From Spirochaetia bacterium (GTDB lineage: Bacteria; Spirochaetota; Spirochaetia; Treponematales; Breznakiellaceae), in assembly GCA_025997715.1 (NCBI GenBank), contig BNUY01000051.1, positions 1 through 17,835 on the forward strand: a DNA stretch of 17,835 bases. Direction: 5' to 3'. The position numbers and the translations under genes are program-made. Positions 1 to 6,577 of this stretch are shown here, piece after piece (position 1 is the first letter of the stretch; each line of letters starts with the position of its first letter). Under the pieces are notes generated by a model. The model was not told where the DNA came from. It ran no database searches and saw nothing but the letters and a program-made list of their open reading frames with translations.

Positions 1-172
1 CCTCCTCGCTCATGCTTGCAAAAAAACGGTCAAGGGCGTTCTGGCTGCTTTCGTTGACCATTCCCAATATGAAAAGTACCAGCTTCCCAAACGGCATCTT
101 TCGATTCCGCGTAAAGTTTTCTTTCCGCTGCTTGTTTCGCTCTTTGTACCCTTCTAAATGCACCAAATCCAT
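1..172 (-). CDS. IS4-like transposase, N-terminal fragment (runs off left edge)
   Basis: Reading leftward from an ATG at 172 gives about 57 residues beginning MDLVHLEGYKERNKQ, followed by FTRNRKMPFGKLVLF and QNALDRFF. This basic N-terminus with an RKMPF-like motif is what I recall from IS4-family (DDE) transposases that cut and paste an insertion sequence. The catalytic part would lie outside the window. The frame stays open upstream of the ATG (a GTG at 175) to a stop near 222. A better-placed ATG at 219, behind GGGAGG, is one base out of frame and hits a stop after 14 codons. Either the start is internal or the copy is frameshifted. The family call rests on remembered motifs, so its rank within IS4 is uncertain. 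Confidence 0.55.
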   Translation of the reverse strand, partial: MDLVHLEGYKERNKQRKENFTRNRKMPFGKLVLFILGMVNESSQNALDRFFASMSEE

Positions 173-278
173 CACTACAGGCCCGTATTCGTAATAACCA
201 TCTGCCGTTTTTCCCCCATGTTATCCTCCCGTTACTGAGTATATCATGGGTTCGCCTCTTGTGGAAATCTTTTTCTTA

Positions 279-334
279 TCCTGTTGACAGTGCCCTCCGG
301 GGAGGCTCCATGTTTTCCTGCTGACAGGACCCTC
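279..334. repeat. Imperfect 19-bp direct repeat around a short hairpin
   Basis: TCCTGTTGACAGTGCCCTC at 279-297 and TCCTGCTGACAGGACCCTC at 316-334 agree at 16 of 19 positions and start 37 bp apart. Between them lies CCTCCGGGGAGG, a 5-bp stem with a 2-nt loop. This sits between the transposase fragment and the end of prs, so it may hold the outer end of the insertion sequence or a bidirectional transcription stop. No T-run follows the hairpin. No terminal inverted repeat can be assigned, because the other end of the element is outside the window. Confidence 0.3.
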
Positions 335-363
335 TCGCTAGTATTTTCCCGGCATATTCTTTT

Positions 364-1509
364 CTAGCGATCAACGTTAAATAAGCCCGGCGCCTTAAAG
401 TAGGCTTCCGCGTTGAAGGGAGGGGTGAGCTTGCTTACGGAATTATTGGTAACGATTGCGCCAACCACCTTGGCGGAGAGGCCCGCGGAGGGGACCACCT
501 CCAGGTTGGGGATGTCCGTTTCCCCACATGCGCCATTGGCGTAAGCGCCGGTGGCGCAGTGTACCGTATCGGTGACGATGATGTGCTTGAGGAGGCCCTC
601 GGCGGATAGCCGGGAAAGCCGCTCACCTGCGGGGGGCGAGAACAGGGCGTGGATGGCGATGATGTTGATTTCCTTTGGGTGAAAGGGCGCCAGGGCCCGG
701 ATAAGGGTGGCCACGGAACCGGCGGTATCCACCATGTCGTCCACAATCCACAGAACCTTGCCCTCGATGGGGCAGGCGGAAAGGATGTTGATTGATTCGA
801 TGGAATTAGACTTTGAATAATCCCGCTGTTTGTGGGCCACCACCAGGGGGGCCATGAAGGCGTTGGCGAACCGGCGGGTCAGCTTTTCGCCCCCGGCGTC
901 CACGGAACAGAAAGCCCAGTTGGGGCGCACCTCCTCTTCCAGGGTTTTGAGATCCCGGATATAGGTATCGCAGAGGTATTTTTTGAGGAGGGTCAGGGCG
1001 GGGACGTCATTGATAAGGCAGGCCGTGGGGTCCAGCATGGATTTGGATTTGTCCGAATGGAGCTGGTAGGTGACGATATGGTCGGCTCCCAGGCTTCCGA
1101 GTGTCTTGAAGTGAACCCAGAGCCCGACGGAACTGCGCCGGGTGGTGCGGTCGGAGCGGGAGCAGGAAACGAAGGGTTCAAAGACGATGATCCGTTCCGC
1201 CTGGGACCGTTTCAGGGCATCCACGGTGTGGTACAGTTCAATTTTCGCTTCCTCCACGGCGATCCCCGCATCATTCCGGGCGCAGCTGGTAAAGAGGATC
1301 ACGTCCCGTCCGTGCAGGGATTCCACAGACCCATGATCCGATACGGTTACTTCCATTTCGCCGTCCGCAAAACGGTCCGTGGTAAGGGCATTGACGCCGT
1401 TAATCGAATCCGCCTGGGCGGCAAAACGGGGAAACTTTGCCAGATCCCCGGCTACCCGGGCGGCATATTTCCGCATTGACCGGGTGGCTGTTATGACAAA
1501 TTCATTCAT
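364..1509 (-). CDS. prs: Ribose-phosphate pyrophosphokinase (PRPP synthetase)
   Basis: It transfers pyrophosphate from ATP to ribose 5-phosphate to make PRPP for nucleotide, histidine and tryptophan synthesis in the cytosol. Visible landmarks (381 residues) are FADGE at 47-51, the R-x-D-R loop in SCSRSDRTTR near 115-124, LHSDKSKSML near 150-159 keeping the conserved His, DAGG at 204-207, and the PRPP-binding loop VDDMVDTAGS at 256-265. The usual PYFGYARQDRK segment reads EPFVSCSRSDRTTR, so this is a divergent branch and longer than the common ~315 residues. I chose the ATG at 1509. The longer frame begins with a TTG at 1578 that overlaps the predicted promoter region and would add 23 residues with no family resemblance. 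The ribosome site (GGGG about 9 nt upstream) is weak. A promoter at 1537-1565 serves it; it looks monocistronic. Confidence 0.9.
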   Translation of the reverse strand: MNEFVITATRSMRKYAARVAGDLAKFPRFAAQADSINGVNALTTDRFADGEMEVTVSDHGSVESLHGRDVILFTSCARNDAGIAVEEAKIELYHTVDALKRSQAERIIVFEPFVSCSRSDRTTRRSSVGLWVHFKTLGSLGADHIVTYQLHSDKSKSMLDPTACLINDVPALTLLKKYLCDTYIRDLKTLEEEVRPNWAFCSVDAGGEKLTRRFANAFMAPLVVAHKQRDYSKSNSIESINILSACPIEGKVLWIVDDMVDTAGSVATLIRALAPFHPKEINIIAIHALFSPPAGERLSRLSAEGLLKHIIVTDTVHCATGAYANGACGETDIPNLEVVPSAGLSAKVVGAIVTNNSVSKLTPPFNAEAYFKAPGLFNVDR

Positions 1510-1536
1510 GGCTTGGTACCCCGCTTTTGTATGTCT

Positions 1537-1565
1537 ACTATAGAAGGGAAACGCCTGTTTGACAA
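1537..1565 (-). promoter_or_regulatory. sigma70-type promoter of prs
   Basis: On the minus strand TTGTCA (1565-1560) and TATAGT (1542-1537) are separated by 17 bp, five of six consensus matches in each. The predicted transcription start near 1530 gives a leader of about 20 nt before the prs ATG at 1509. Its -35 box overlaps the -35 box of the divergent cytX promoter. Confidence 0.6.
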
Positions 1566-1588
1566 GTACCGGTGTCAAGCGGTATAGT
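1559..1588 (+). promoter_or_regulatory. sigma70-type promoter of cytX
   Basis: TTGACA (1559-1564, full consensus) and TATAGT (1583-1588, five of six) are separated by 18 bp. The expected start near 1595 falls only 2-5 nt before the candidate ATG codons at 1597 and 1600, so the transcript may be leaderless. The segment also contains inverted arms TTGACA (1559-1564) and TGTCAA (1573-1578) with an 8-nt centre, a possible operator shared with prs. Confidence 0.55.
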
Positions 1589-1596
1589 TGGTTTCA

Positions 1597-2772
1597 ATGA
1601 TGAAAAAAAGCGGCATGTTTTTTTTATGGGTTGGGGCGGCAATCTCCGTTTCGGAAATATTTACCGGCGGCCTGCTTGCCCCCTTGGGTTTTGTTCAAGG
1701 ACTTGCGGTCATACTTATTGGACATGTAATCGGAACAGCGCTTTTTGCGGGAGGCGCCTATGTTTCGTATTGCCGTAAAATTAACGCAATGGATAGTGTT
1801 GCTTTTTCCTTTGGCAAGGCCGGAGGAAAATTAGTTGCGCTGTGCAATTTGATACAGCTTGTCGGCTGGATTATCATTTTAGTGGTACAGGCGGGGGGCG
1901 CCATTGCCGGTGTATTTCCCAATCTGCCTTTTTGGACGGTAACCCTTGCGTTGTCGGTGCTGCAAATCGTATGGGCCCTGATTTTCGGCAGTCCGGGGGG
2001 CAGAATAAACGATATAGCGGTTGTTCTTTTGGCGGGACTCTGCGTCCTGTTTCTCGTTGAATCATTTGGATACTCTGCGGGTTCCCTGGCTATTTCAAAT
2101 ACCATGAGCGTAATGTTAGGGATAGAATTGTCCATAGCAATGCCGGTTTCATGGCTGCCATTGGCGGGAGACTATTCCTGTAAAGCAAATGACAAAGTTT
2201 GCGCGGCGGTAATGCCGTTTCTCGGCTATTTTTTGGGAAGCTGCTTTATGTACATCATCGGGCTCTGCATTGCTGTTTCAAACGGAAATGATATTTTTAC
2301 GTTTATCGCATCAAGTAAATTTCGATACGTTACCTGCGGCATAGTTTTACTGTCTACGATAACCACTAACTTTGTTGCTATTTATTCCGCGGCGGTTTCA
2401 TCAACGCAATGGACAAAAAGTAAAAACATCCGAACAGCAATCCTGGTGATCGGAATGTTTACCTTATTGGTTTCCGTATTTTTTCCGATTAGCCGTTTTG
2501 AGTTAATCCTGGAGAAATTTCTTACTTCCATCACCATGGTATTTGTGCCGATATTTACGCTTGTTTTACTTGAGTTCTTCACAAAAAAACAAAGGACTGA
2601 AAAATCTCTTAATTGGGGACATTTGCTTATTGTGTGTATCGGCATAGCCGGTAATTGGCTGTTTAATAGATATACTATTTTTATCCCTACGGTAATGACT
2701 ATCCTGTTAGTTTCAATATTGTTCGTCATTAGAGCCGGTTCCAAAATAAGTATTAACCACCGACCTCACTGA
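1597..2772 (+). CDS. cytX: CytX-like NCS1 permease (putative hydroxymethylpyrimidine/thiamine-precursor transporter)
   Basis: This is an integral membrane protein of about 391 residues with some 11-12 hydrophobic segments. The N-terminal block GMFFLWVGAAISVSEIFTGG followed by LLAPLGF is characteristic of CytX, an NCS1/cytosine-permease-like family linked to uptake of the thiamine pyrimidine precursor; the substrate is inferred from the family. ATG at 1597 or 1600 is preferred, because the TTG at 1588 lies in the promoter -10 box. No Shine-Dalgarno sequence precedes either. No TPP riboswitch fits in the 87 bp before it and no thiamine gene lies nearby. The gene is AT-rich: 22 of 60 bases are G/C in 2281-2340, against 42 of 60 in 14401-14460 (dxr). 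The last codons (NHRPH and stop) lie inside a repeat element. Low GC suggests acquisition by transfer. Confidence 0.75.
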   Translation: MMKKSGMFFLWVGAAISVSEIFTGGLLAPLGFVQGLAVILIGHVIGTALFAGGAYVSYCRKINAMDSVAFSFGKAGGKLVALCNLIQLVGWIIILVVQAGGAIAGVFPNLPFWTVTLALSVLQIVWALIFGSPGGRINDIAVVLLAGLCVLFLVESFGYSAGSLAISNTMSVMLGIELSIAMPVSWLPLAGDYSCKANDKVCAAVMPFLGYFLGSCFMYIIGLCIAVSNGNDIFTFIASSKFRYVTCGIVLLSTITTNFVAIYSAAVSSTQWTKSKNIRTAILVIGMFTLLVSVFFPISRFELILEKFLTSITMVFVPIFTLVLLEFFTKKQRTEKSLNWGHLLIVCIGIAGNWLFNRYTIFIPTVMTILLVSILFVIRAGSKISINHRPH

Positions 2773-2835
2773 CGCCACGGACTCCTGCTTTCTTATCCTT
2801 TCCTTTGTCCGTGTTGTCTGTGTTGTCCGTGGTTA
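2754..2835. repeat. Hairpin repeat, copy A (direct orientation)
   Basis: Left arm 2754-2782 and right arm 2807-2835 are inverted repeats matching at 23 of 29 positions, with a 24-nt pyrimidine-rich loop. The right arm is built of 9-nt units GTCCGTGTT, GTCTGTGTT, GTCCGTGGT, then TA. It lies between the convergent genes cytX and rlmN, and its left arm overlaps the last codons of cytX. RNA from either strand would fold into a long hairpin, so it may end both transcripts. Related copies lie at 7740-7836 and 10314-10387. Confidence 0.85.
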
Positions 2836-2851
2836 AATTCTTAATTTTTAT

Positions 2852-3913
2852 TCAATAGTATGGGGAATCGCCGCCCCCCAGCTCCCCCAACTGCCCGCAG
2901 GCGCCGGACACCGAGCGCCCCTTTCTGAAACGCCGGGTCACCGTGATCCCCCTTCGCGTCAGTTCCCGGCTAAACCGGGTAATCTCCCCCGTTCCCGGTT
3001 CCCGCAGCGGTATTCCCCGGAACATCATCCCCTCCACGGGATTCCAGGGGATAAGGTTCACCGCCGCATCCAGCCCCCGGCTAAAGTTCGCTATAGCTTC
3101 GGCGTCTTCGTTCCGGGTGTTGACACCCCCCAGAAGCACCGCCTCCAGGGTTATCCGGCGGCCCCGCTTCTTTTGGTAGTAGTGCAGGGCTTCTTTTAAG
3201 ACCGGCAGCGGGTTGGACCGGGCTATGGGCATAAGTTCTTCCCGCAATGCCGGGTCCGCCGTGGTAAGGGACACCGCAAGGCGCAGGTTCGGCCCCGTGT
3301 CGGCCAGTTCCCGGATACCTGCCGCAATGCCGCTGGTGGAAACGGTTATCCGCCGTTTTGAAAGGCCTATCCCCTCCGGGTTGGTGATGATGCTCAGGGC
3401 CGCGCGGAGTTCCCCCAGGTTAAGGAGGGGCTCCCCCATTCCCATGATAACGATATTTGCAATAGTGGGCGTTATTGAGCGGAGGTGAAGGAACTGCTCT
3501 ACTATTTCGTGGGACGCAAGGTTGCGGAGGAATCCCAGGGAGCCGGTTTTGCAGAACACACAACCCGCAGGACAGCCCACTTGGGTGGAGATGCAGGCGG
3601 TAAGACGACCTTCGCCATCTTGGAGCAGCACCGCCTCAATCACCGCGCCGTCAATCAGGCCAATTTTGAGCTTTACCGTTCCGTCGGGGTCCTCCAGTCG
3701 GCCGACGATAGTGGTACCGTAGAGGGTATGAGCGGCGGAAAGCTCCTCCCGTAAGGTGTGGGAAAGATCGGTCATGTCGTTGAAGGAACGGGCGCCACGG
3801 GCTATCCATTTGAAGATCTGTCTGGCCCGGAACGGAGCTAAGGGTTCCAGTGCCGCAGCCAAACATTCCGGGGATAGTCCTGAGAGAACGACGCTTTTTG
3901 AAAGCCCGTGCAT
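2852..3913 (-). CDS. rlmN: Dual-specificity 23S rRNA/tRNA adenine-C2 methyltransferase (radical SAM)
   Basis: RlmN methylates C2 of A2503 in 23S rRNA and of A37 in some tRNAs, using SAM both as radical source and as methyl donor. The 353 residues match the usual length. The radical-SAM cluster motif C-x3-C-x2-C is C114, C118, C121 (GCPAGCVFC). GMGEPL follows at 157-162, LMPI near 227-230, and the conserved C-terminal Cys that resolves the methylated intermediate is C339 in SGACGQL. Its ATG overlaps the stop of the upstream TPR gene by one base (TGATG), so translation is probably coupled. It ends beside hairpin repeat A, which separates it from cytX. Confidence 0.93.
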   Translation of the reverse strand: MHGLSKSVVLSGLSPECLAAALEPLAPFRARQIFKWIARGARSFNDMTDLSHTLREELSAAHTLYGTTIVGRLEDPDGTVKLKIGLIDGAVIEAVLLQDGEGRLTACISTQVGCPAGCVFCKTGSLGFLRNLASHEIVEQFLHLRSITPTIANIVIMGMGEPLLNLGELRAALSIITNPEGIGLSKRRITVSTSGIAAGIRELADTGPNLRLAVSLTTADPALREELMPIARSNPLPVLKEALHYYQKKRGRRITLEAVLLGGVNTRNEDAEAIANFSRGLDAAVNLIPWNPVEGMMFRGIPLREPGTGEITRFSRELTRRGITVTRRFRKGRSVSGACGQLGELGGGDSPYY

Positions 3914-5052
3914 CAGGAACAGAGTCTATCCATAAACTCCGCAACATGGTTATTCCGGAGACCAAGTTTTTGGAATTCCCCCAGAAATTCTATGGCCCGG
4001 CGCCGGTCGCCCTTTTTAATGCAGCAATCGGCAATTTCCATATAGAAACGGTAGTTTTTCGGATCCTGTTGAATAAGTCTTCGCAGGGACTCAATGGCTT
4101 CGTCGTGCCTGCCCTGGACTTTTGACATGACCGCAAGCCCCAGCACCGCATAGGTGTCAAATTCGATGTTTAAGGCCCGGCGGTAATAATCGCTGGCCCG
4201 CTCATAGTCGTCGAGGTTCCGGTAGGCGTCCCCCGCCCGGGTGAGGATCACCTTGTTCCGGGGGTCCTGCTCCAGGATACGGTTCCAATAGTCCAGGGAA
4301 CGATGCTGCTGGTTCATGCCCCGATAACAGTCCGCCAAGCCGAAGAGGGCGTAAAAATTATGGGCATCCCTTTTCAGGGCCGTCTCAAAGTAGGGGATAC
4401 CGTCCTCAAAGGTCTTGAGCTTCCGGTGGCAGTTCCCGATGGAGGTAAGGACCCGGATATCCACCCCCTCCCTGTTGCTTTCCAGCATCTTTTCCCAGTA
4501 AAACAGGGCGGCCTGGTATTCCTTGAAGTCGTAGTGCAGATGACCCAGGCCGATGATGGCATAGGGATTCTGGCTTTCCATTTCCAGAACCCGGAGGTAC
4601 ACCGCCTTGGAATGTTTGAAATCCCGCACCTTCCGGTAGGCGTCGGCCACCCGGGTCAGGACGGTGATGTTTTTATCGTCATGGATGAGGTACTGCTCCC
4701 AGATTTCTATGGCCTTGTGGTACTGGTTCAGGGCCTTGTAACAGTCCGCCAGCCCAAAAAGGGCGTAGTTGTTCCCCGGATGGTGGGAAAGGCAGCGCAG
4801 GTAGTATTCCACGGCGTTCCGGAAGGAATTCCGCTTCCGGGCGGCGTCCCCCATGCCAACCAGGGCATAGTTGTTGCTTTCATCCGCCTGAAGAATTTTT
4901 GCAAAACAGTCCATGGCATCGGCTATCCTGTTTTCCTTCAAAAGCTGGTAGCCCTTTTTTGACAGTTCCGAGATTTCCGACCGGGGTTCGTGCTTTGTTG
5001 TTTCCGGCTGTTCGAGGGCATCCGCCGGAATAGTGTTTACGTTTTCACTCAT
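3913..5052 (-). CDS. TPR-repeat protein
   Basis: A protein of 379 residues made almost entirely of tetratricopeptide repeats, about ten of them at 33-37 residue spacing, after a short polar N-terminus. TPR arrays form helical scaffolds for protein partners; no enzymatic motif is visible. No signal peptide or membrane segment is seen, so it is probably cytosolic. Near-identical motifs YALFGLADCY at about residues 96-105 and 234-243, and LTR-x2-DAYR about 35 residues after each, show an internal duplication of a four-TPR block with a 138-residue period. I place the start at the ATG at 5052, with AGAGGA at 5061-5066; an in-frame ATG at 5070 has a poorer site. It follows the 117-residue gene after one base and overlaps rlmN by one base. 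Confidence 0.8.
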   Translation of the reverse strand: MSENVNTIPADALEQPETTKHEPRSEISELSKKGYQLLKENRIADAMDCFAKILQADESNNYALVGMGDAARKRNSFRNAVEYYLRCLSHHPGNNYALFGLADCYKALNQYHKAIEIWEQYLIHDDKNITVLTRVADAYRKVRDFKHSKAVYLRVLEMESQNPYAIIGLGHLHYDFKEYQAALFYWEKMLESNREGVDIRVLTSIGNCHRKLKTFEDGIPYFETALKRDAHNFYALFGLADCYRGMNQQHRSLDYWNRILEQDPRNKVILTRAGDAYRNLDDYERASDYYRRALNIEFDTYAVLGLAVMSKVQGRHDEAIESLRRLIQQDPKNYRFYMEIADCCIKKGDRRRAIEFLGEFQKLGLRNNHVAEFMDRLCS

Positions 5053-5053
5053 T

Positions 5054-5407
5054 TTAAAGATCCTCTTCATCGTGCATTACTTTCTGAATTAGGGCGGATA
5101 AGCGCATGATAATTGGTTCAGCTTTGGTCTTAGCCGGGGCTATCCAATACATACGCAGGGCATCCAAATCCCTGCCTTGGGATTGATAATAATCGCCGAT
5201 CCGTGCAAGCCCGTCGGAATAGCCGGTGGTAAGAAAGATCCGCCTGGCTCCTTCAATATCCCCGGAATTATACAGAATATTGCCTTTTCGATTAAGCGCA
5301 GCCTTCTGACTTCCATCAATAGGTGGTGCGGGCCTTCGGTCCGGTGCACTGGTTTTTATAAACCCGTTTCGGTCCTCAAAACGGTCAAAAACTTTTTTAT
5401 AATCCAT
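5054..5407 (-). CDS. Small hypothetical protein with TPR-like helices
   Basis: I do not recognise this 117-residue protein. The first 40 residues are polar and proline/arginine-rich. From about residue 48 the sequence ALNRKGNILYNSGDIEGARR, then GLARIGDYYQSQGRDLDALR, resembles one or two TPR-like helical hairpins, and the C-terminus MHDEEDL is acidic. The ATG at 5407 follows AGGGAG at 5411-5416; an upstream in-frame start at 5452 has no such site. It is the first gene of the hypothetical-TPR-rlmN run and ends one base before the TPR gene. The physical link suggests a shared job with the TPR protein, which is inference. Confidence 0.65.
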   Translation of the reverse strand: MDYKKVFDRFEDRNGFIKTSAPDRRPAPPIDGSQKAALNRKGNILYNSGDIEGARRIFLTTGYSDGLARIGDYYQSQGRDLDALRMYWIAPAKTKAEPIIMRLSALIQKVMHDEEDL

Positions 5408-5440
5408 TATCTCCCTTTTAAAACATACTGTTCCATTCTT

Positions 5441-5469
5441 ATTATTTACCACATTAAGAAAAAATACAA
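5441..5469 (-). promoter_or_regulatory. Possible promoter for the hypothetical-TPR-rlmN run
   Basis: In the AT-rich 62-bp gap after rsmD, TTGTAT (5469-5464) and AATAAT (5446-5441) on the minus strand are 17 bp apart. The start would be near 5434, giving a leader of about 27 nt. AT-rich DNA gives such matches by chance, so this is tentative. Confidence 0.35.
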
Positions 5470-6009
5470 CTAAATTCTTTTGAAAAAATCTACCACCGAC
5501 CGGCCGTAAACCCGGGATTCTTCATGCGCAAGCACCGCAAGCGCTTCCACCGGCAGTTCGGGGGCATCCTGCCGGGGCCGGTGAATGAGCAGCCGGGAGC
5601 CGCTCTGCATCAGGGGGGAGGCCGCTATGGAGGCCGCCAACTCCCATTTAAACTTGTAGGGGAAGGGGGGATCGCAAAAGATAATGTCGAAGGGTGTTTT
5701 GGCCCGCCTTACATAGAGTTCCGCCGCCATGAACCGGCAGTGTATCCGTACCGGGGATAGGGAAACATTGTCAATCAGGGTTTTCCGCTTTATGCTGTCC
5801 ATTTCCACCGCCTCCACCGGATTTGCCCCCCGGGACGCCGCCTCCAGGGCAATAATGCCGGACCCGGAAAACAGGTCCAGGAAGGATCGCCCGGTAAGGT
5901 CCCCCAGGGCGCCAAACACCGATTCCCGCATCCGGTCCATGGCGGGGCGGATAACGCCGCCGGGCACTTCCACAATCCGCCCTTTCAGGACGCCGCCGGT
6001 AATTCGCAT
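5470..6009 (-). CDS. rsmD: 16S rRNA guanine-N2 methyltransferase RsmD
   Basis: RsmD methylates G966 of 16S rRNA using SAM, acting on assembled 30S particles or precursors. The 179 residues match the family: the N-terminal MRITGG-x-LKGR, RPAMDRMRESVF near 21-32, the SAM-binding LDLFSGSG at about 44-51, an acidic SAM contact in VEAVEMD near 64-70, and the catalytic DPPF near 116-119. The ATG at 6009 overlaps the stop of the upstream hypothetical gene by one base (TAATG). The following gap holds a possible new promoter. Confidence 0.9.
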   Translation of the reverse strand: MRITGGVLKGRIVEVPGGVIRPAMDRMRESVFGALGDLTGRSFLDLFSGSGIIALEAASRGANPVEAVEMDSIKRKTLIDNVSLSPVRIHCRFMAAELYVRRAKTPFDIIFCDPPFPYKFKWELAASIAASPLMQSGSRLLIHRPRQDAPELPVEALAVLAHEESRVYGRSVVDFFKRI

Positions 6010-6452
6010 TAGAGGCCCAGCAGCAGCCCGTTAAGCTCATCGGAACTGACCACCGGCTCCGAGGAGGATATGTCATCGTCGCCGAGATACTCCTCAATGG
6101 TCTTCCGCCGTTCCAGGGCATGTTCCCGCATCAGGGCAATTTTATCCTTAAGTACCGGATAGGGGCCAACCGATACGGTGCCCGGCCCGTTGGCCAGGTC
6201 CCAGAGGACCCCCAGAAAGAGCTGTTCCGCGTCATAGAGGTTGTAAAATTGCCCATTCCGTTCTAAAAGATGGGTGTTCTCTATGAGGTCCCGCAAAAGC
6301 ACCCCCAGGGCGGCGTCGATAAAATCCACATCCGTCAGGGTTTTGTCCAAAAAAATATCCGGGTCCGCATCCAGGATGAGCAAATCCCGAATCATCCGTA
6401 TCCGGGTGTTGAGGATGAATATATTGTCTTCAAAATTGATTTGCTTATTCAT
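6009..6452 (-). CDS. Acidic hypothetical protein upstream of rsmD
   Basis: I do not recognise a named family in this 147-residue protein. It begins MNKQINFEDNIFILNTRIRM and appears mostly alpha-helical and acidic, with DADPDIFLDKTLTDVDFID near 29-47 and a low-complexity end rich in D, S and E (DDDISSSEP). No signal peptide or membrane segment is seen. The start is uncertain: the ATG at 6452 has no clear ribosome site. An in-frame ATG at 6500 adds 16 residues encoded partly by a G8 run; still longer readings would overlap rpsF on the other strand. It overlaps rsmD by one base, so the two are probably cotranscribed and translationally coupled. Confidence 0.65.
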   Translation of the reverse strand: MNKQINFEDNIFILNTRIRMIRDLLILDADPDIFLDKTLTDVDFIDAALGVLLRDLIENTHLLERNGQFYNLYDAEQLFLGVLWDLANGPGTVSVGPYPVLKDKIALMREHALERRKTIEEYLGDDDISSSEPVVSSDELNGLLLGL

Positions 6453-6489
6453 ACGTATGGATAGAGTATCGGCATATTGATCCCCCCCC

Positions 6490-6517
6490 TTGACCTTCAT
6501 AATAGGTTCTGTATAAT
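6490..6517 (+). promoter_or_regulatory. sigma70-type promoter of the rpsF operon
   Basis: TTGACC (6490-6495) and a perfect TATAAT (6512-6517) are 16 bp apart. The predicted start near 6524 gives a leader of about 53 nt before rpsF. A run of eight C (6482-6489) directly abuts the -35 box on its upstream side. Confidence 0.7.
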
Positions 6518-6528
6518 AAATTAACCTC

Positions 6529-6577
6529 TTTGCCCGCCTTTGAGACGGGCCAAATTGTAGTCCATAAGGAGGGCCAA
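6529..6577 (+). promoter_or_regulatory. rpsF leader with alternative hairpins over the ribosome site
   Basis: TTGCCCG (6530-6536) can pair with CGGGCCAA (6546-6553) as a 7-bp stem with one bulged C. The sequence GGGCCAA occurs again at 6571-6577, adjoining the AAGGAGG ribosome site and including the first base of the ATG. The same left arm could therefore pair there instead and hide the start. rpsF leaders in many bacteria carry an S6:S18-binding structure for autoregulation; that this is one is inference. Confidence 0.4.

Noticed and set aside
279..334. Degenerate CRISPR repeats
   Set aside because: Only two imperfect 19-bp copies, with an 18-bp gap that itself contains a hairpin; no cas genes.
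832..1479. 215-codon open frame on the plus strand opposite prs
   Set aside because: Shadow of prs; composition is high in Gly and Phe from reverse-complement codons, with no ribosome site or family motif.
1510..1596. TPP riboswitch before cytX
   Set aside because: No CTGAGA or ACCTGATCTGG-type elements, and the promoter leaves no leader to hold one.
1588..1596. TTG at 1588 as the start of cytX
   Set aside because: Its first base is the last base of the predicted -10 box, so it would not be in the transcript.
2754..2835. CRISPR-like or simple tandem array
   Set aside because: The 9-nt units form two inverted arms around one loop, and the copies are dispersed rather than arrayed.
4303..4962. 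219-codon open frame on the plus strand opposite the TPR gene
   Set aside because: Repeats in it mirror the TPR repeats of the true gene on the other strand; no start signal.
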